DNA from: JBNFVY01 sp049943335
GTDB taxonomy: Bacteria > Pseudomonadota > Alphaproteobacteria > Rhodobacterales > Rhodobacteraceae
Direction of reading: 5' to 3'
Assembly (NCBI RefSeq): GCF_049943335.1
Contig: NZ_JBNFVY010000002.1
Coordinates: 62,001-126,000 of the forward strand
DNA length: 64,000 bases
The notes under the pieces are model-generated. The model searched no databases, had not been told where the DNA came from, and was given only the letters and a program-made list of their open reading frames with translations. Both the position numbers and the translations under genes were made by a program. Below, piece after piece: positions 1 through 8,715 of the stretch (within the stretch, counting starts at the first letter, position 1; every line of letters begins with the position of its first letter).

Positions 1-29
1 CAGACAGGCGGCATATGCGGCCCTGCGGA

Positions 30-947
30 TCACTGCTTGGTCACCCGCCCGAAATCAGGGGCGTCGGTGTCCTGGCCCGCTTCGATGATACCGCGGCGGA
101 TGGCCCGTGTGTGGGTGAAATAGTCGAACAATTCATCGCCATCGCCCCGGCGAATGGCGCGCTGCAGGGCAAAGAGTTCTTCGGTAAAGCGCCCCAGGAT
201 TTCCAGCGTCGCGTCCTTGTTGTTCAGGAACACATCGCGCCACATGGTCGGATCGCTGGCGGCAATCCGGGTAAAGTCGCGAAACCCGGCCGCCGAATAC
301 TTGATCACTTCGCTGTCGGTCACGCGGCGCAGATCATCCGCCACGCCCACCATCGTATAGGCGATCAGGTGCGGCGTGTGGCTGGTGACGGCCAGAACCA
401 GATCGTGGTGATCGGGGTCCATTTCATCGACATTTGCGCCCATGCCTTCCCACAGCCTGCGCAAACGGTCCACCGCGGCGCGGTCGGTGCCCGCGACGGG
501 GACGATCAGGCACCACCGGTTGTCGAACAGTTCGGCAAAGCCCGAACGCGGGCCCGAATGTTCGGTCCCGGCCAAGGGATGGGCGGGGATGAAATGCACG
601 CCGTCGGGGATCCAGGGCCCCACCGCTTCGATCACCGCGCGCTTGACCGATCCCACGTCGGTCACCGTCGCGCCAGGGGCCAGGGCGGGCGCGATTTCTT
701 CGGCGACGCGGCCCATGGCGCCCACGGGCACGGCCAGCACCACCAGATCGGCGCCATCGACCGCGTCAGCGGCGCTGTCACACACCCGGTCGACCAGACC
801 AATTTCGCGCGCGGTATCGCGGGTTTCGGCGCTGCGGGCATAGCCCGTAATTTCGCCCGCCAACCCCGACCGCCGCATGGCATGGGCCATCGACCCGGCA
901 ATCAGCCCCAGCCCGATCAGGGCGACACGTTTGTAGACATGGCTCAC
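30..947 (-). CDS. tyrC: prephenate/arogenate dehydrogenase
   Basis: NAD(P)-dependent oxidative decarboxylation of prephenate or arogenate in tyrosine synthesis; cytosolic. The 305-aa product has a Rossmann motif IGLGLIAGS (residues 11-19) and the family segment AHPLAGTEHSGP (122-133), whose histidine is expected to be catalytic. The start is a GTG at 947 that overlaps the hisC stop as GTGA, so the two genes are translationally coupled; the open frame runs further upstream, but only inside hisC. Length fits TyrA-like dehydrogenases without a chorismate mutase or ACT domain. Whether it prefers prephenate or arogenate cannot be told from sequence. Confidence 0.93.
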   Translation of the reverse strand: MSHVYKRVALIGLGLIAGSMAHAMRRSGLAGEITGYARSAETRDTAREIGLVDRVCDSAADAVDGADLVVLAVPVGAMGRVAEEIAPALAPGATVTDVGSVKRAVIEAVGPWIPDGVHFIPAHPLAGTEHSGPRSGFAELFDNRWCLIVPVAGTDRAAVDRLRRLWEGMGANVDEMDPDHHDLVLAVTSHTPHLIAYTMVGVADDLRRVTDSEVIKYSAAGFRDFTRIAASDPTMWRDVFLNNKDATLEILGRFTEELFALQRAIRRGDGDELFDYFTHTRAIRRGIIEAGQDTDAPDFGRVTKQ

Positions 948-2026
948 TTGACGATGCCCTTGAACTTGGCGATCGAAAACGCCACCCGGCGGCACGACGC
1001 TTCGTCCCCGACGGTGATGCGCAAACACTGCGGCAGCTTGTACCCCGCGACCCGCCGCACGATGACGCCCTGCTCTTTCAGATAGGCATCACAGGCGTCG
1101 GCTTCGGCCTGATCATGAAAACGGGCCAGGATGAAATTGGCACAGGACGTGTCTGACGGGATGCCCATTTCGGCCAGTGCTTCGGCCAGCCACGCCCGCA
1201 TCCGGGTGTTTTCCGCCCGGCACTTTTCCACATAGGCCCGGTCGCGCATGGCCGCTTCGGCGGCCGCCTGCTGGATTTCGGACAGGTTGAACGGCCCGCG
1301 GATCCGGTTGAGCACGTCGATGATCGCCCTGGGCCCATAGCCCCAGCCGATCCGCAGCCCCCCCAGCCCGTAAATCTTGGAAAAGGTCCGCGTCATGACA
1401 ACATTTTCGTTCGATTCGACAAAAGACGCGCCCCCGTCGAACCCTTCGACATATTCGGCATAGGCCCCGTCCAGAACCAGGATGCACTGATCGGGCAGCC
1501 CCCCGGCCAGGCGCGCGACTTCGTTCCCGCCGATCATCGTGCCGGTGGGATTGGCCGGGTTCGCGATGAACACAAGACGTGTGCGATCGGTCGTGGCGGC
1601 AAGGATCGCATCGACATCCACCGTGCGATCATGTTCGGGCACCTCGACCGGCGTGGCGCCGGCCGCCCGCGCACTGATCTTGTACATGGAAAATCCGTGT
1701 TCGGTATGGATCACCTCGTCCCCCGGTCCGGCATAGGCCTGACACAGCAGGTGAATGATCTCGTCCGATCCGACACCGCAGATGATGCGCCCGGCGTCCA
1801 GCCCGTTCACTTCGGCGATGGCGGCGCGCAACGCGGCGTGATCGGTGCCCGGATAGCGGTGCAACTGGTGCACCGACTTGGTCACCGCTTCCTTGGCCTT
1901 TTCCGACGGTCCGAACGGGTTTTCGTTCGACGACAGTTTGACCACGTCAGAGACGCCGTCGACGGTGCTCTGGCCCCCCACATAGGGGCTGATATCCATG
2001 ATCCCGGGTTGTGGTTCGATCGTCAT
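944..2026 (-). CDS. hisC: histidinol-phosphate / aromatic aminotransferase (HisC-like)
   Basis: PLP-dependent fold-type I aminotransferase, 360 aa. It shows the N-terminal SSNENPFGPS segment (32-41), the NPANPTGT motif (156-163) and the PLP lysine K217 in TRTFSKIYGLGGLRIGW. The ATG at 2026 is preceded by AAGGGATC at good spacing; earlier in-frame codons lack this. It overlaps tyrC by 4 nt, so in this organism it probably serves tyrosine/phenylalanine transamination as well as, or instead of, histidinol phosphate. A second HisC-like gene lies at 36731, so the two paralogues may have split roles (inference). Confidence 0.9.
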   Translation of the reverse strand: MTIEPQPGIMDISPYVGGQSTVDGVSDVVKLSSNENPFGPSEKAKEAVTKSVHQLHRYPGTDHAALRAAIAEVNGLDAGRIICGVGSDEIIHLLCQAYAGPGDEVIHTEHGFSMYKISARAAGATPVEVPEHDRTVDVDAILAATTDRTRLVFIANPANPTGTMIGGNEVARLAGGLPDQCILVLDGAYAEYVEGFDGGASFVESNENVVMTRTFSKIYGLGGLRIGWGYGPRAIIDVLNRIRGPFNLSEIQQAAAEAAMRDRAYVEKCRAENTRMRAWLAEALAEMGIPSDTSCANFILARFHDQAEADACDAYLKEQGVIVRRVAGYKLPQCLRITVGDEASCRRVAFSIAKFKGIVK

Positions 2027-2164
2027 GCACGGATCCCTTCCAACATCCGCGCCTTCATAACGGCCCACACTGCGCAAAGCCAGTGCCCTGTTGCCATGCC
2101 GCGCCGTCATCTGCTGGCACATATCCCGGCGCGCGCAAGGGGCCGTGCCCCCCGCCCCGCCTGA

Positions 2165-3586
2165 TCACGCGCCCAGCCGTTCCAGCACGTTGGCAAAGGC
2201 CCAAGGCTCGCTCTCGATCAGGTCTTCGGGGAAATGCGACTGGCGATCGCTCAGCGGCGTCCAGTCGGTGTAATGCCCTTCGACCGGGCCCAGATACGCG
2301 CTCTGGACTTCAAGGCAACGGGCATGATCCATCTCGTCGGTTTCAACGATGCCGGCGCCGGGATTTTCCAGCGCCCAGACCATGCCCGCCAGAACGGCCG
2401 AGGTCACCTGCAACCCGGTGGCATTCTGATCGGGCGCCAGCGTCTTGGCGTCGTCGTTCGACAGGCGCGAGCCATACCAGAGCGCATTCTTGTCATGCCC
2501 GTAGAGCAGCACGCCCAATTCGTCGATTCCGTCAACGATTTCTTCCACGTCCAGAATGTGGTGCACCTGTTGCACCTGCCCCGATCCGAACATCTCATGC
2601 AGGCTGAGCACCGCGTCATCGCAGGGATGATAGGCGTAGTGCACAGTGGGGCGGAACGTGGGATGATCGCCGTCGCCAACGGTGTAATAGTCGGCAATCG
2701 ACACGCTTTCATTGTGGGTCACCAGAAAGCCGAACTGCGGGCCCGGGGTCGGGCACCAGGTGCGCACGCGGGTGTTGGCGCCCGGTTGTTCCAGCCAGAT
2801 CGCGCTTTTGCAGCCCTTGGCCTGGCGGTGGGCGTTGGGGGGGAACCATGGCTCCCAGCTGCCCCAGCCCAGTTCGGCCGGCTGGAACCCTTCGGCAATG
2901 AACCCTTCAACGGACCAGGTATTGACGAAATGGCCCGGCGCGCGCGGGGCGTGGCGCACCTGCGTGTCGCGCTCGGCGATATGCACGCCCTTGACGCCCA
3001 GTTTGTGCATCAGCGCGGCCCAGTCCTGACGGGTCTTTGGATCGGCCGCAACGCCCATATCATGCGCCAGTTTCTCAAGCCCCGCCTTGACGAACCAGCT
3101 GACCATGCCGGGATTGGCGCCGCAGCACGACACTGCGGTTGAGCCGCCCGGGTCGGCGGCCTTTTCATCGCGCACCGCCTGGCGCAGCGCATAATTGGTG
3201 CGCGCGGCGTTGTCCTCGGTGTCGAAATAAAACCCTTCCCACGGCTCGACGACCGTATCGATATAGGGCACGTCCATCTCGCGGCAGAATTTCATCAGAT
3301 CCAGCGACGAGGTATCGACCGACAGGTTCACCACGAACCCCTGGCCGCGTTGCAGCAGCCCGCCCAGAACATCGCGGTAACTGGCCGGCGTCAGCGCGTC
3401 GCCCACGCGGCGGTAGCCCGCGGCCTGGATGGCGGGCGCGTTGGCCGCGTTCGGTTCGATGATGACCAGCTTGTCGCGGTCAAAGTCGAAATGCCGTTCG
3501 ATCAGGGGCAGTGTTCCCCGGCCGATCGATCCGAAACCGATCATGACGATGGGGCCATCGATGCGCGCGTAGACGGGATAGCTCAT
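2165..3586 (-). CDS. hss: homospermidine synthase
   Basis: Makes sym-homospermidine from putrescine (or putrescine plus spermidine) with NAD+ as a recycled cofactor; cytosolic polyamine synthesis. The 473-aa product starts MSYPVYARIDGPIVMIGFGSIGRGT with a GxGxxG dinucleotide motif at 17-22, and matches the bacterial saccharopine-dehydrogenase-like Hss family over its full length, including the CGANPGMVSWFVK segment. The ATG at 3586 has a strong AAGGAG Shine-Dalgarno sequence 7-9 nt upstream. It stands alone, with about 140 nt to hisC and 420 nt to rpsD. Confidence 0.9.
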   Translation of the reverse strand: MSYPVYARIDGPIVMIGFGSIGRGTLPLIERHFDFDRDKLVIIEPNAANAPAIQAAGYRRVGDALTPASYRDVLGGLLQRGQGFVVNLSVDTSSLDLMKFCREMDVPYIDTVVEPWEGFYFDTEDNAARTNYALRQAVRDEKAADPGGSTAVSCCGANPGMVSWFVKAGLEKLAHDMGVAADPKTRQDWAALMHKLGVKGVHIAERDTQVRHAPRAPGHFVNTWSVEGFIAEGFQPAELGWGSWEPWFPPNAHRQAKGCKSAIWLEQPGANTRVRTWCPTPGPQFGFLVTHNESVSIADYYTVGDGDHPTFRPTVHYAYHPCDDAVLSLHEMFGSGQVQQVHHILDVEEIVDGIDELGVLLYGHDKNALWYGSRLSNDDAKTLAPDQNATGLQVTSAVLAGMVWALENPGAGIVETDEMDHARCLEVQSAYLGPVEGHYTDWTPLSDRQSHFPEDLIESEPWAFANVLERLGA

Positions 3587-3948
3587 GTCGCAAAACTCCT
3601 TCTTTCCAGCACCGCTAGCACGGGGTCGCATAGCGAAAAAGGTCTGCGTTGATCCGATCGCCCATTTCGCGCAGGCGTGGCGGGTTCGCCTAGAACCTGG
3701 CCGTTACCTGGCGCGGGCGCGGGCGATCATCGGGCCCATCGTCGCCCATCCGGGCCCATCGCCAAGAACAGCGGGCGGACCCGGGCCAGGTCGGTCCCGG
3801 TGCCGTCGATCCCCATCTGGTCGGTCCCCGTCGGTCGGTCCCGGTGTCGTCGGTCAAAACCTGCACGACAAGGATGGGCGCGGCGAGCGTTCGGGTCAGG
3901 GCCAGCTTCAGCCGCGCAAAAACCAACCCCAGATACATCGGCGCCAAC
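3587..3948. other. gene-free GC-rich gap with repeated GGTCGGTCC blocks
   Basis: No reading frame here has a ribosome binding site or family likeness; the frames present look like compositional shadows. The stretch contains near-exact 20-bp copies at 3789-3808 and 3833-3852 (one C/T difference), with a partial copy between them, plus two CGGGCCCATCG blocks near 3730-3762. The leftmost part holds the hss upstream region. I see no tRNA, small-RNA or IS signature. Confidence 0.6.
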
Positions 3949-3980
3949 AAAAAAGCCCGCCGCACTTGCGCGCGACGGGC
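3949..3980 (-). terminator. rho-independent terminator of rpsD
   Basis: Read on the minus strand the sequence is GCCCGTCGC, loop, GCGGCGGGC, then six T residues. The stem is nine base pairs with one G-U. It sits 27 nt after the rpsD stop codon. Confidence 0.88.
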
Positions 3981-4006
3981 CGAATTCGATGCGTTTCGCG
4001 TGAACC

Positions 4007-4627
4007 TTAGTTCTGTGCGTAGTATTCGATGACCAGGTTCGGTTCCATCATCACCGGGTAAGGCACATCGCTGAGACCCGGAGCGCGCACGAAGGTGGCT
4101 TTCATCTTCGAATGGTCAGCGTCGATATAATCGGGCACATCGCGCTCGGGCAGCTGAACGGCTTCCAGAACAACGGCCAGTTGCTTGGAACGGTCGCGCA
4201 CTTCGATCACGTCGCCTTCCTTGACACGGTAGGACGGGATGTTGACGCGCTTGCCGTTCACCAGGACATGGCCGTGGTTGACGAATTGGCGGGCGGCAAA
4301 GACGGTCGGCACGAACTTGGCGCGGTAGACGACGGCGTCCAGGCGGCGTTCGAGCAGGCCGATCAGGTTTTCACCGGTGTCGCCCTTGACGCGTTCGGCT
4401 TCACCGAAGATGCGGCGGAATTGCTTTTCGGTCAGATCGCCGTAGTAGCCTTTGAGCTTTTGCTTGGCGCGCAGCTGCAGACCGAAATCCGACAGTTTGC
4501 CCTTGCGGCGCTGGCCGTGCTGGCCGGGGCCGTATTCGCGCCGGTTGACGGGCGACTTGGGGCGACCCCAGATGTTTTCGCCCATGCGGCGGTCGATCTT
4601 GTACTTGGCAGACGTGCGTTTGGTCAC
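4007..4627 (-). CDS. rpsD: 30S ribosomal protein S4
   Basis: Primary 16S rRNA-binding protein of the small subunit body; nucleates 30S assembly. The 206-aa product begins with GTG (VTKRTSAKYKIDRRMGENIW) preceded by AAAGGAG. Length and sequence fit alphaproteobacterial S4, with an S4 RNA-binding domain around residues 95-160 (ERRLDAVVYRAKFVPTVFAA). It is monocistronic, with its own promoter about 230 nt upstream and a terminator just downstream. The zinc-finger cysteines of some S4 proteins are absent, as usual in this group. Confidence 0.97.
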   Translation of the reverse strand: MTKRTSAKYKIDRRMGENIWGRPKSPVNRREYGPGQHGQRRKGKLSDFGLQLRAKQKLKGYYGDLTEKQFRRIFGEAERVKGDTGENLIGLLERRLDAVVYRAKFVPTVFAARQFVNHGHVLVNGKRVNIPSYRVKEGDVIEVRDRSKQLAVVLEAVQLPERDVPDYIDADHSKMKATFVRAPGLSDVPYPVMMEPNLVIEYYAQN

Positions 4628-4853
4628 GGCTGGTCTCCTTTTGTGGCTGGCATCACAGCTTGCCCTGATTGCCGGTTCCCACTGTTCGGGCGGGATTTTC
4701 ATCCCGGCGCGATCCATGAGGCCGACAGCAGCAAGCCACGTGCCGATGTAAAAGGGCGTTGTCCTTTGCCTTGCGGCCGACAGGCATTCCCTTGCGGGAG
4801 CCACCAACACCAAATGAAACCCGGCCGCTTTGACAAGCCGCCGGGATGGCGCG

Positions 4854-4881
4854 CTTATAAACGAGCTTGGGGGCGTGTCAA
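4854..4881 (-). promoter_or_regulatory. sigma70-type promoter for rpsD
   Basis: On the minus strand: TTGACA (4881-4876), a 16-nt spacer, TATAAG (4859-4854). This is an almost consensus housekeeping promoter pointing at rpsD. It implies a leader of roughly 220 nt before the GTG start, with small GC hairpins (CCCGCAAGGG and GCCGCAAGGC). The leader could host S4 autoregulation, but I see no specific known motif. Nothing else is visible in the 4628-4926 gap. Confidence 0.72.
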
Positions 4882-4926
4882 GCGCCCCTGTTTACAGGGC
4901 GCCGTGATTTGTATGGCCCCGTGGAT

Positions 4927-5982
4927 TTACATAGCGCCGTGATGCAGGATTGCCGCCTCGGCCGATGTCAGCTGGCGCCGGGCAAACCCGCCATAATGAT
5001 TGGGCGCGCGCGCAAGGTCGGGCATGGCGGCCATCAAACGGTGGCGCTGCGCCTCGGGCAGAGCATCCAGATCGGCGGTGTCCGGGTGAAAGCTTTCGGT
5101 TTCGACCCCATTGGCGAAAACAACCTGATGCGCGTCCAGCATCAAGTGCACGTAACTGACCTGGCGCAGTTGCCGATCAATCACGATCGTTCGGTCGTTG
5201 GCCAGATCGCGCGCGCAGGCCAGCACTTCGTCGGTGTTGAACAGCGCCCGCGCGACCGGACCGCGCACCACGATCCGGTGCTGGGGCGAAACAATCAGTT
5301 CATCGTCCGGCACATCAACCCCCAGCGCCGACGCCCGCAGCCGAACCGGGCGCAATTGGGGCATCGCATGCAACCGCGCCCCGGACAGGCGGCGCCCGCC
5401 GGTCCAGATCAATTCTTGTGGGCCGTTGTCCTTGGTCAAAATGCGGTCCCCCGCACGCAGAGTTTCGACCGGCACGCCCCCCTGTTCGGTCGCAATCCGG
5501 GTGCCGGGCGTGAAACAGACGACCGCGTCCTGCGCCGGGGCGCAATCGCGCCGGACCGGCTGCGCGTCGATCGACACGACCCATAAATCCCTGTCTGCCG
5601 GCGGGACCGGACCAAGGAACATGAGCAAGGGCGCGTGGCCCTGCTGGTCAATAAGGCATATCGTATAGCGCAGATGACCGTCCGTCACATCAAAAGACCC
5701 GTCGAAAAGACGGTTGCTTTCGTCCTCGGGGTCGTACACCCCGAAGTCCACCCTGTCCTTGGCGATACGCCGCACTTTATCCGCTGCGCGCTGGCGCAGA
5801 TTGTCCATGCCCAAGGCGTCTTCCAGAATTAATATATCGCGCGCGCCATCTATCCGCGCCGCAGCCCCCGTCCAACGCCACGTGGCGCCGACGATCAACG
5901 CATCGACGGGGGCCCCGTGAATCCCGTCGAGCTCGGTTTGCGACCAGCAAATGACGAACGTGCCCCTCGTGCCCGTTCCCAT
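4927..5982 (-). CDS. Hint-domain (Hint_2) protein
   Basis: A 351-aa protein whose C-terminal half is a Hedgehog/intein-type Hint domain of the kind common in Rhodobacteraceae. It opens with VCFTPGTRIAT (C156 as presumed nucleophile), continues with VETLRAGDRILTKDNGPQELIW, and has the second block SPQHRIVV (H235). The N-terminal about 150 residues are not recognised and contain an acidic stretch. Such proteins are often annotated as calcium-binding or type I secreted, but I see no RTX nonapeptides here. Start ATG at 5982 with AGGAAA upstream. Whether the domain self-splices or cleaves is unknown; role not assigned. Confidence 0.8.
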   Translation of the reverse strand: MGTGTRGTFVICWSQTELDGIHGAPVDALIVGATWRWTGAAARIDGARDILILEDALGMDNLRQRAADKVRRIAKDRVDFGVYDPEDESNRLFDGSFDVTDGHLRYTICLIDQQGHAPLLMFLGPVPPADRDLWVVSIDAQPVRRDCAPAQDAVVCFTPGTRIATEQGGVPVETLRAGDRILTKDNGPQELIWTGGRRLSGARLHAMPQLRPVRLRASALGVDVPDDELIVSPQHRIVVRGPVARALFNTDEVLACARDLANDRTIVIDRQLRQVSYVHLMLDAHQVVFANGVETESFHPDTADLDALPEAQRHRLMAAMPDLARAPNHYGGFARRQLTSAEAAILHHGAM

Positions 5983-6065
5983 ACCCGTATTTCCTGCCGT
6001 TCATTTTATTATTAACAGAAGCTTAACAGGCAAAGTTGATCTTGTTAAGAAATGATTCGCATCGC

Positions 6066-6986
6066 TCAGAAGTTGATGCGAAATCGCACCGATCCGACCA
6101 ATTGACCTTCGCGCTGACGCTCGAACTCGCGCCCCAGGAAACTGACCCCGGCAAAGCCGTCGGCCCCGACACTGCGAAAATGCATGCCGGCCCGGACGCG
6201 GCTGCGCAATGGTGTCAATTCATGCCCGTCGTCGGCCCGCAGATAGCGCGATTGCACCACCCGCGCGACATCGCCGCCCACGGTAAAACCCAGCCTGGGG
6301 CGCGGCGCCTTGTGCGTCGCCCTGTAAAGTTGGCCGGTGGTACTGTCGCGCACCAGCATGTCCCCCGCGCCGAGCCCTTTTAGGTGCACATCGACACCGG
6401 CGCGCGCAAAAGTCTCTGGCCCCGCTTCCAGTGCCACGAACGGGCGCATCAGCGTTGTGCCGGACACCTGCAAAAGCTGCCCAGCCTCAAATTCCGCGCG
6501 CGGATACACCGCGTTGGCGATCTGGTCGACCAACGGCCCGGCGACGGGAAAGCCCGCAATCCTGTGAAATTCACGTTGCAAATCATCCAGATGGGTGTGC
6601 GAGCCTGTAAAGGTGGCGCCGCCGCCAAGCATCAGTTCCGTGTTGCGCTTGCGCCAATGGCTGTGCACGCCAAAGGTGACGGCCCCCACGAAGCGGCGAT
6701 CAGCGGGCGCCGGTGCGGGCGCCACAAGATTGGAGGGCGCGATGATTTCGGCGCCGAACCGGAATTCGACGATGTCGCCAATGTGCTCGGGCAGGCGCCC
6801 GTCCCAAGCCCGGCCGATCACATAGCTGTATTGAACGGCCCCGGTGCGCCACCGATCCTGACCGTCCACGATGCTGTCGTTCGAAAAAAGCGCGCCCATA
6901 CCCAGCGCAGTGCGATCCCCCGCCGCGCCAGGACCAGCAGCCGCGCACATCAGCGCGACCAAGATGACATGAAAGAAAGCCCGCAT
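6066..6986 (-). CDS. LpxR-like lipid A-modifying outer-membrane protein
   Basis: A 306-aa exported protein with a signal peptide (MRAFFHVILVALMCAAAGPGAAG) and beta-barrel character, ending in an aromatic residue (RFRINF) as outer-membrane proteins do. It carries the LpxR/DUF2219 signature FSNDSIVDGQDRWRTGAVQ (residues 34-52); in the characterised Salmonella LpxR the Asn-Asp pair is catalytic and removes the 3'-acyloxyacyl group of lipid A. A His-containing segment TFTGSHTHLDDLQ fits the second part of the site. The start at 6986 is chosen because it begins the signal peptide and has GGGGGCG upstream. Activity is inferred from family only. Confidence 0.75.
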   Translation of the reverse strand: MRAFFHVILVALMCAAAGPGAAGDRTALGMGALFSNDSIVDGQDRWRTGAVQYSYVIGRAWDGRLPEHIGDIVEFRFGAEIIAPSNLVAPAPAPADRRFVGAVTFGVHSHWRKRNTELMLGGGATFTGSHTHLDDLQREFHRIAGFPVAGPLVDQIANAVYPRAEFEAGQLLQVSGTTLMRPFVALEAGPETFARAGVDVHLKGLGAGDMLVRDSTTGQLYRATHKAPRPRLGFTVGGDVARVVQSRYLRADDGHELTPLRSRVRAGMHFRSVGADGFAGVSFLGREFERQREGQLVGSVRFRINF

Positions 6987-7075
6987 TGCGCGCCCCCGAT
7001 TTTGCCCTCTGGCACGTGTAGGGCATGATTGCCGCCCCCGCGAAAAGCCTGGCGCGCCCCCCGGCGCCCCCATGG

Positions 7076-8128
7076 TCATCGCGCCACAGGTCCGGGTTCG
7101 GCCTGAACCTGCGTGGCCATCGGCAGATGCACAGCGGGTTCGAACAAGGTGTAGCACGCACGGCCCTTGTGCTTTGACGCATAGAGCGCCGTATCGGCAT
7201 CAGCCAGCATCCGGTCGGCGTCCGCCACAGCGTAGAGATTCGATGTCGTGATCCCGATCGATCCGGAAACCCGGCACCGATTGCCTTCGAAAATCACGGG
7301 CTCTTCCAGCTTGGCGATGATACGTTTTGCGATCCGGGCCAAGCGCTTGGGATCGATGGTGCCCGGCAGGATCAACACGAATTCGTCGCCCCCCACGCGC
7401 GCGATCGTGTCTTCGTCGCGGGTTTCGGCAACCAGGACCTGCGCGACCGCTTGCAACACATGGTCGCCCGCCGCGTGCCCAAGCGTGTCATTCACGTCTT
7501 TGAAAAAATCCAGATCCAGATGCATGAGCGCAAAGCAGCGGCCGCAGTTGATCAGCCGCGCCAGAACGTGATCCATGGCGCGCCGGTTCTTCAGCCCGGT
7601 CAAGGTGTCGGTGAACGCCTGTTCTTCGGCCGCGATCTTGGCACCCTGCAGGCGTTGGTTCAGCTGGCGGGATTCTTCGAGCACGGCAGACTTGGCTTCG
7701 ACCAGATAAAGCAATTCGATGGTCAGGTCGGTGGCGGCGAAATCGCCAGATGTCAGCTGGTACTTGGCAACGGCGTCCACCACCGAAATGCCGAAACCAA
7801 GGTTCATGAATATCCCCCCCCCGTGGGGCACTGGCTGGATCGTGCCGCGCAAATCATGCCCGCCCAGCGACCGCATCCCCAGTTGGGCGCGACACCCGAT
7901 GCAGTCCAACAGCCGGTCCACCGTATCCAGACCACGCGGTTTGCGCAGATCGAAAACCTGCCAGAAGCTCTGTCCGATCATCTGCCCCTGATTCTGCCCC
8001 TGATAGAGCTTGCGCAGCGTGGGGCCGGCCCGGACAATGTCGCCCCCCCGATCGATTTCCAAATGCATTGGCATCAACGTGTCGATAGTCACCTGCCCCA
8101 GCACCACCATGTCTTGTTCGGAAGTCAT
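7076..8128 (-). CDS. HNOBA-GGDEF diguanylate cyclase
   Basis: Predicted c-di-GMP synthase of 350 aa. The N-terminal about 140 residues look like the heme-NO-binding-associated (HNOBA) PAS-like domain, followed by a linker helix (about 140-170) and a GGDEF domain. The A-site GGDEF is intact (246-250) and an RxxD inhibitory site (RDED, 237-240) sits five residues upstream, so activity with product inhibition is expected. The start ATG at 8128 overlaps the stop of the upstream H-NOX-like gene as ATGA, matching the known sensor/effector pairing in which H-NOX controls a partner cyclase. The sensor itself is degenerate (see that entry), so the input signal is open. Confidence 0.88.
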   Translation of the reverse strand: MTSEQDMVVLGQVTIDTLMPMHLEIDRGGDIVRAGPTLRKLYQGQNQGQMIGQSFWQVFDLRKPRGLDTVDRLLDCIGCRAQLGMRSLGGHDLRGTIQPVPHGGGIFMNLGFGISVVDAVAKYQLTSGDFAATDLTIELLYLVEAKSAVLEESRQLNQRLQGAKIAAEEQAFTDTLTGLKNRRAMDHVLARLINCGRCFALMHLDLDFFKDVNDTLGHAAGDHVLQAVAQVLVAETRDEDTIARVGGDEFVLILPGTIDPKRLARIAKRIIAKLEEPVIFEGNRCRVSGSIGITTSNLYAVADADRMLADADTALYASKHKGRACYTLFEPAVHLPMATQVQAEPGPVAR

Positions 8129-8715
8129 TGCGTCGCCTTTGCTGCCAAATCGAAACTTCTCCCTTCGGCGAAGGCCGCTTCCAACAGGCTGACGCCAATG
8201 CAATCGCTGCCGTCAATTTCGCCTTGATGTTCCAAAAGAACCAACGCGCCATAATCGTCGGCCATCGCCCGAAGGACCCCCACCATGACATATCCGAATC
8301 CGGGCATGCCCGGCCCGCATTTGACCGAAAAAGCGCCTGCGGTCACTTCGTCAACTTCGATACTGGGCAGGTCCATTTCGGGCACCGCCAGCCGGGCCCG
8401 GTCCTGCAGCTCGTCAAGGGAATGGAGAAATTCTTCAAACGTCTCACCGCCGAAACGCAGCAGGCGGCGCAGCGCTTCCCTATTGGGATGAGACACCAGG
8501 TAAGTCCCCAGATCCTCAAGCAGCGCATCTTGTGGTTTTCGCAATTGCGCGGACGCCGCGTCGAGCATCGCAAAGGACTGGGCGTCTTCGTAGATCAACA
8601 TCGCTTCGAAATTGTCGTGGCCCAACTGCGCGTCTTCCGAAATCGCCGCCCAGGTGTTGACGCCGTAGGTGTCGCGCAGGAAGCATTGGATAGAGCGATT
8701 GATCAGACCGTGCAT
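8125..8715 (-). CDS. H-NOX-like sensor lacking heme-ligand and YxSxR residues
   Basis: A 196-aa protein with the H-NOX (HNOB) fold signature: start MHGLINRSIQCFLRDTYG, LLRFGGETFEEFLHSLDEL (86-103) and the GFGYVMVGVLRAMADDYG helix (139-156). Family members ligate heme through a histidine in the LDxLH motif and bind its propionates through YxSxR. Here the histidine position is Gln (Q104 in SLDELQDR), and the YxSxR position reads C133-G-P135-G-M137. A histidine occurs six residues earlier (H98), on a different helix face. The protein therefore may not bind heme as the family does. It is coupled by ATGA overlap to the downstream HNOBA-GGDEF gene, and a marR gene diverges upstream. Confidence 0.8.
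   Translation of the reverse strand: MHGLINRSIQCFLRDTYGVNTWAAISEDAQLGHDNFEAMLIYEDAQSFAMLDAASAQLRKPQDALLEDLGTYLVSHPNREALRRLLRFGGETFEEFLHSLDELQDRARLAVPEMDLPSIEVDEVTAGAFSVKCGPGMPGFGYVMVGVLRAMADDYGALVLLEHQGEIDGSDCIGVSLLEAAFAEGRSFDLAAKATQ

Noticed and set aside
153..1028. Start of tyrC upstream of 947
   Set aside because: The in-frame upstream codons lie inside hisC and give non-conserved sequence; GTG at 947 with the GTGA overlap fits the family.
15..1085. Long plus-strand open frame opposite tyrC
   Set aside because: It is the antisense shadow of tyrC in GC-rich DNA: no ribosome binding site, no domain, and codons mirror the real gene.
2234..3142. Plus-strand frame of 302 codons opposite homospermidine synthase
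   Set aside because: Fully inside hss on the other strand, with no start signal or family likeness.
3690..3965. Possible minus-strand gene in the gap after rpsD
   Set aside because: Runs through the rpsD terminator and the GGTCGGTCC repeats; composition is repetitive and no ribosome binding site is present.
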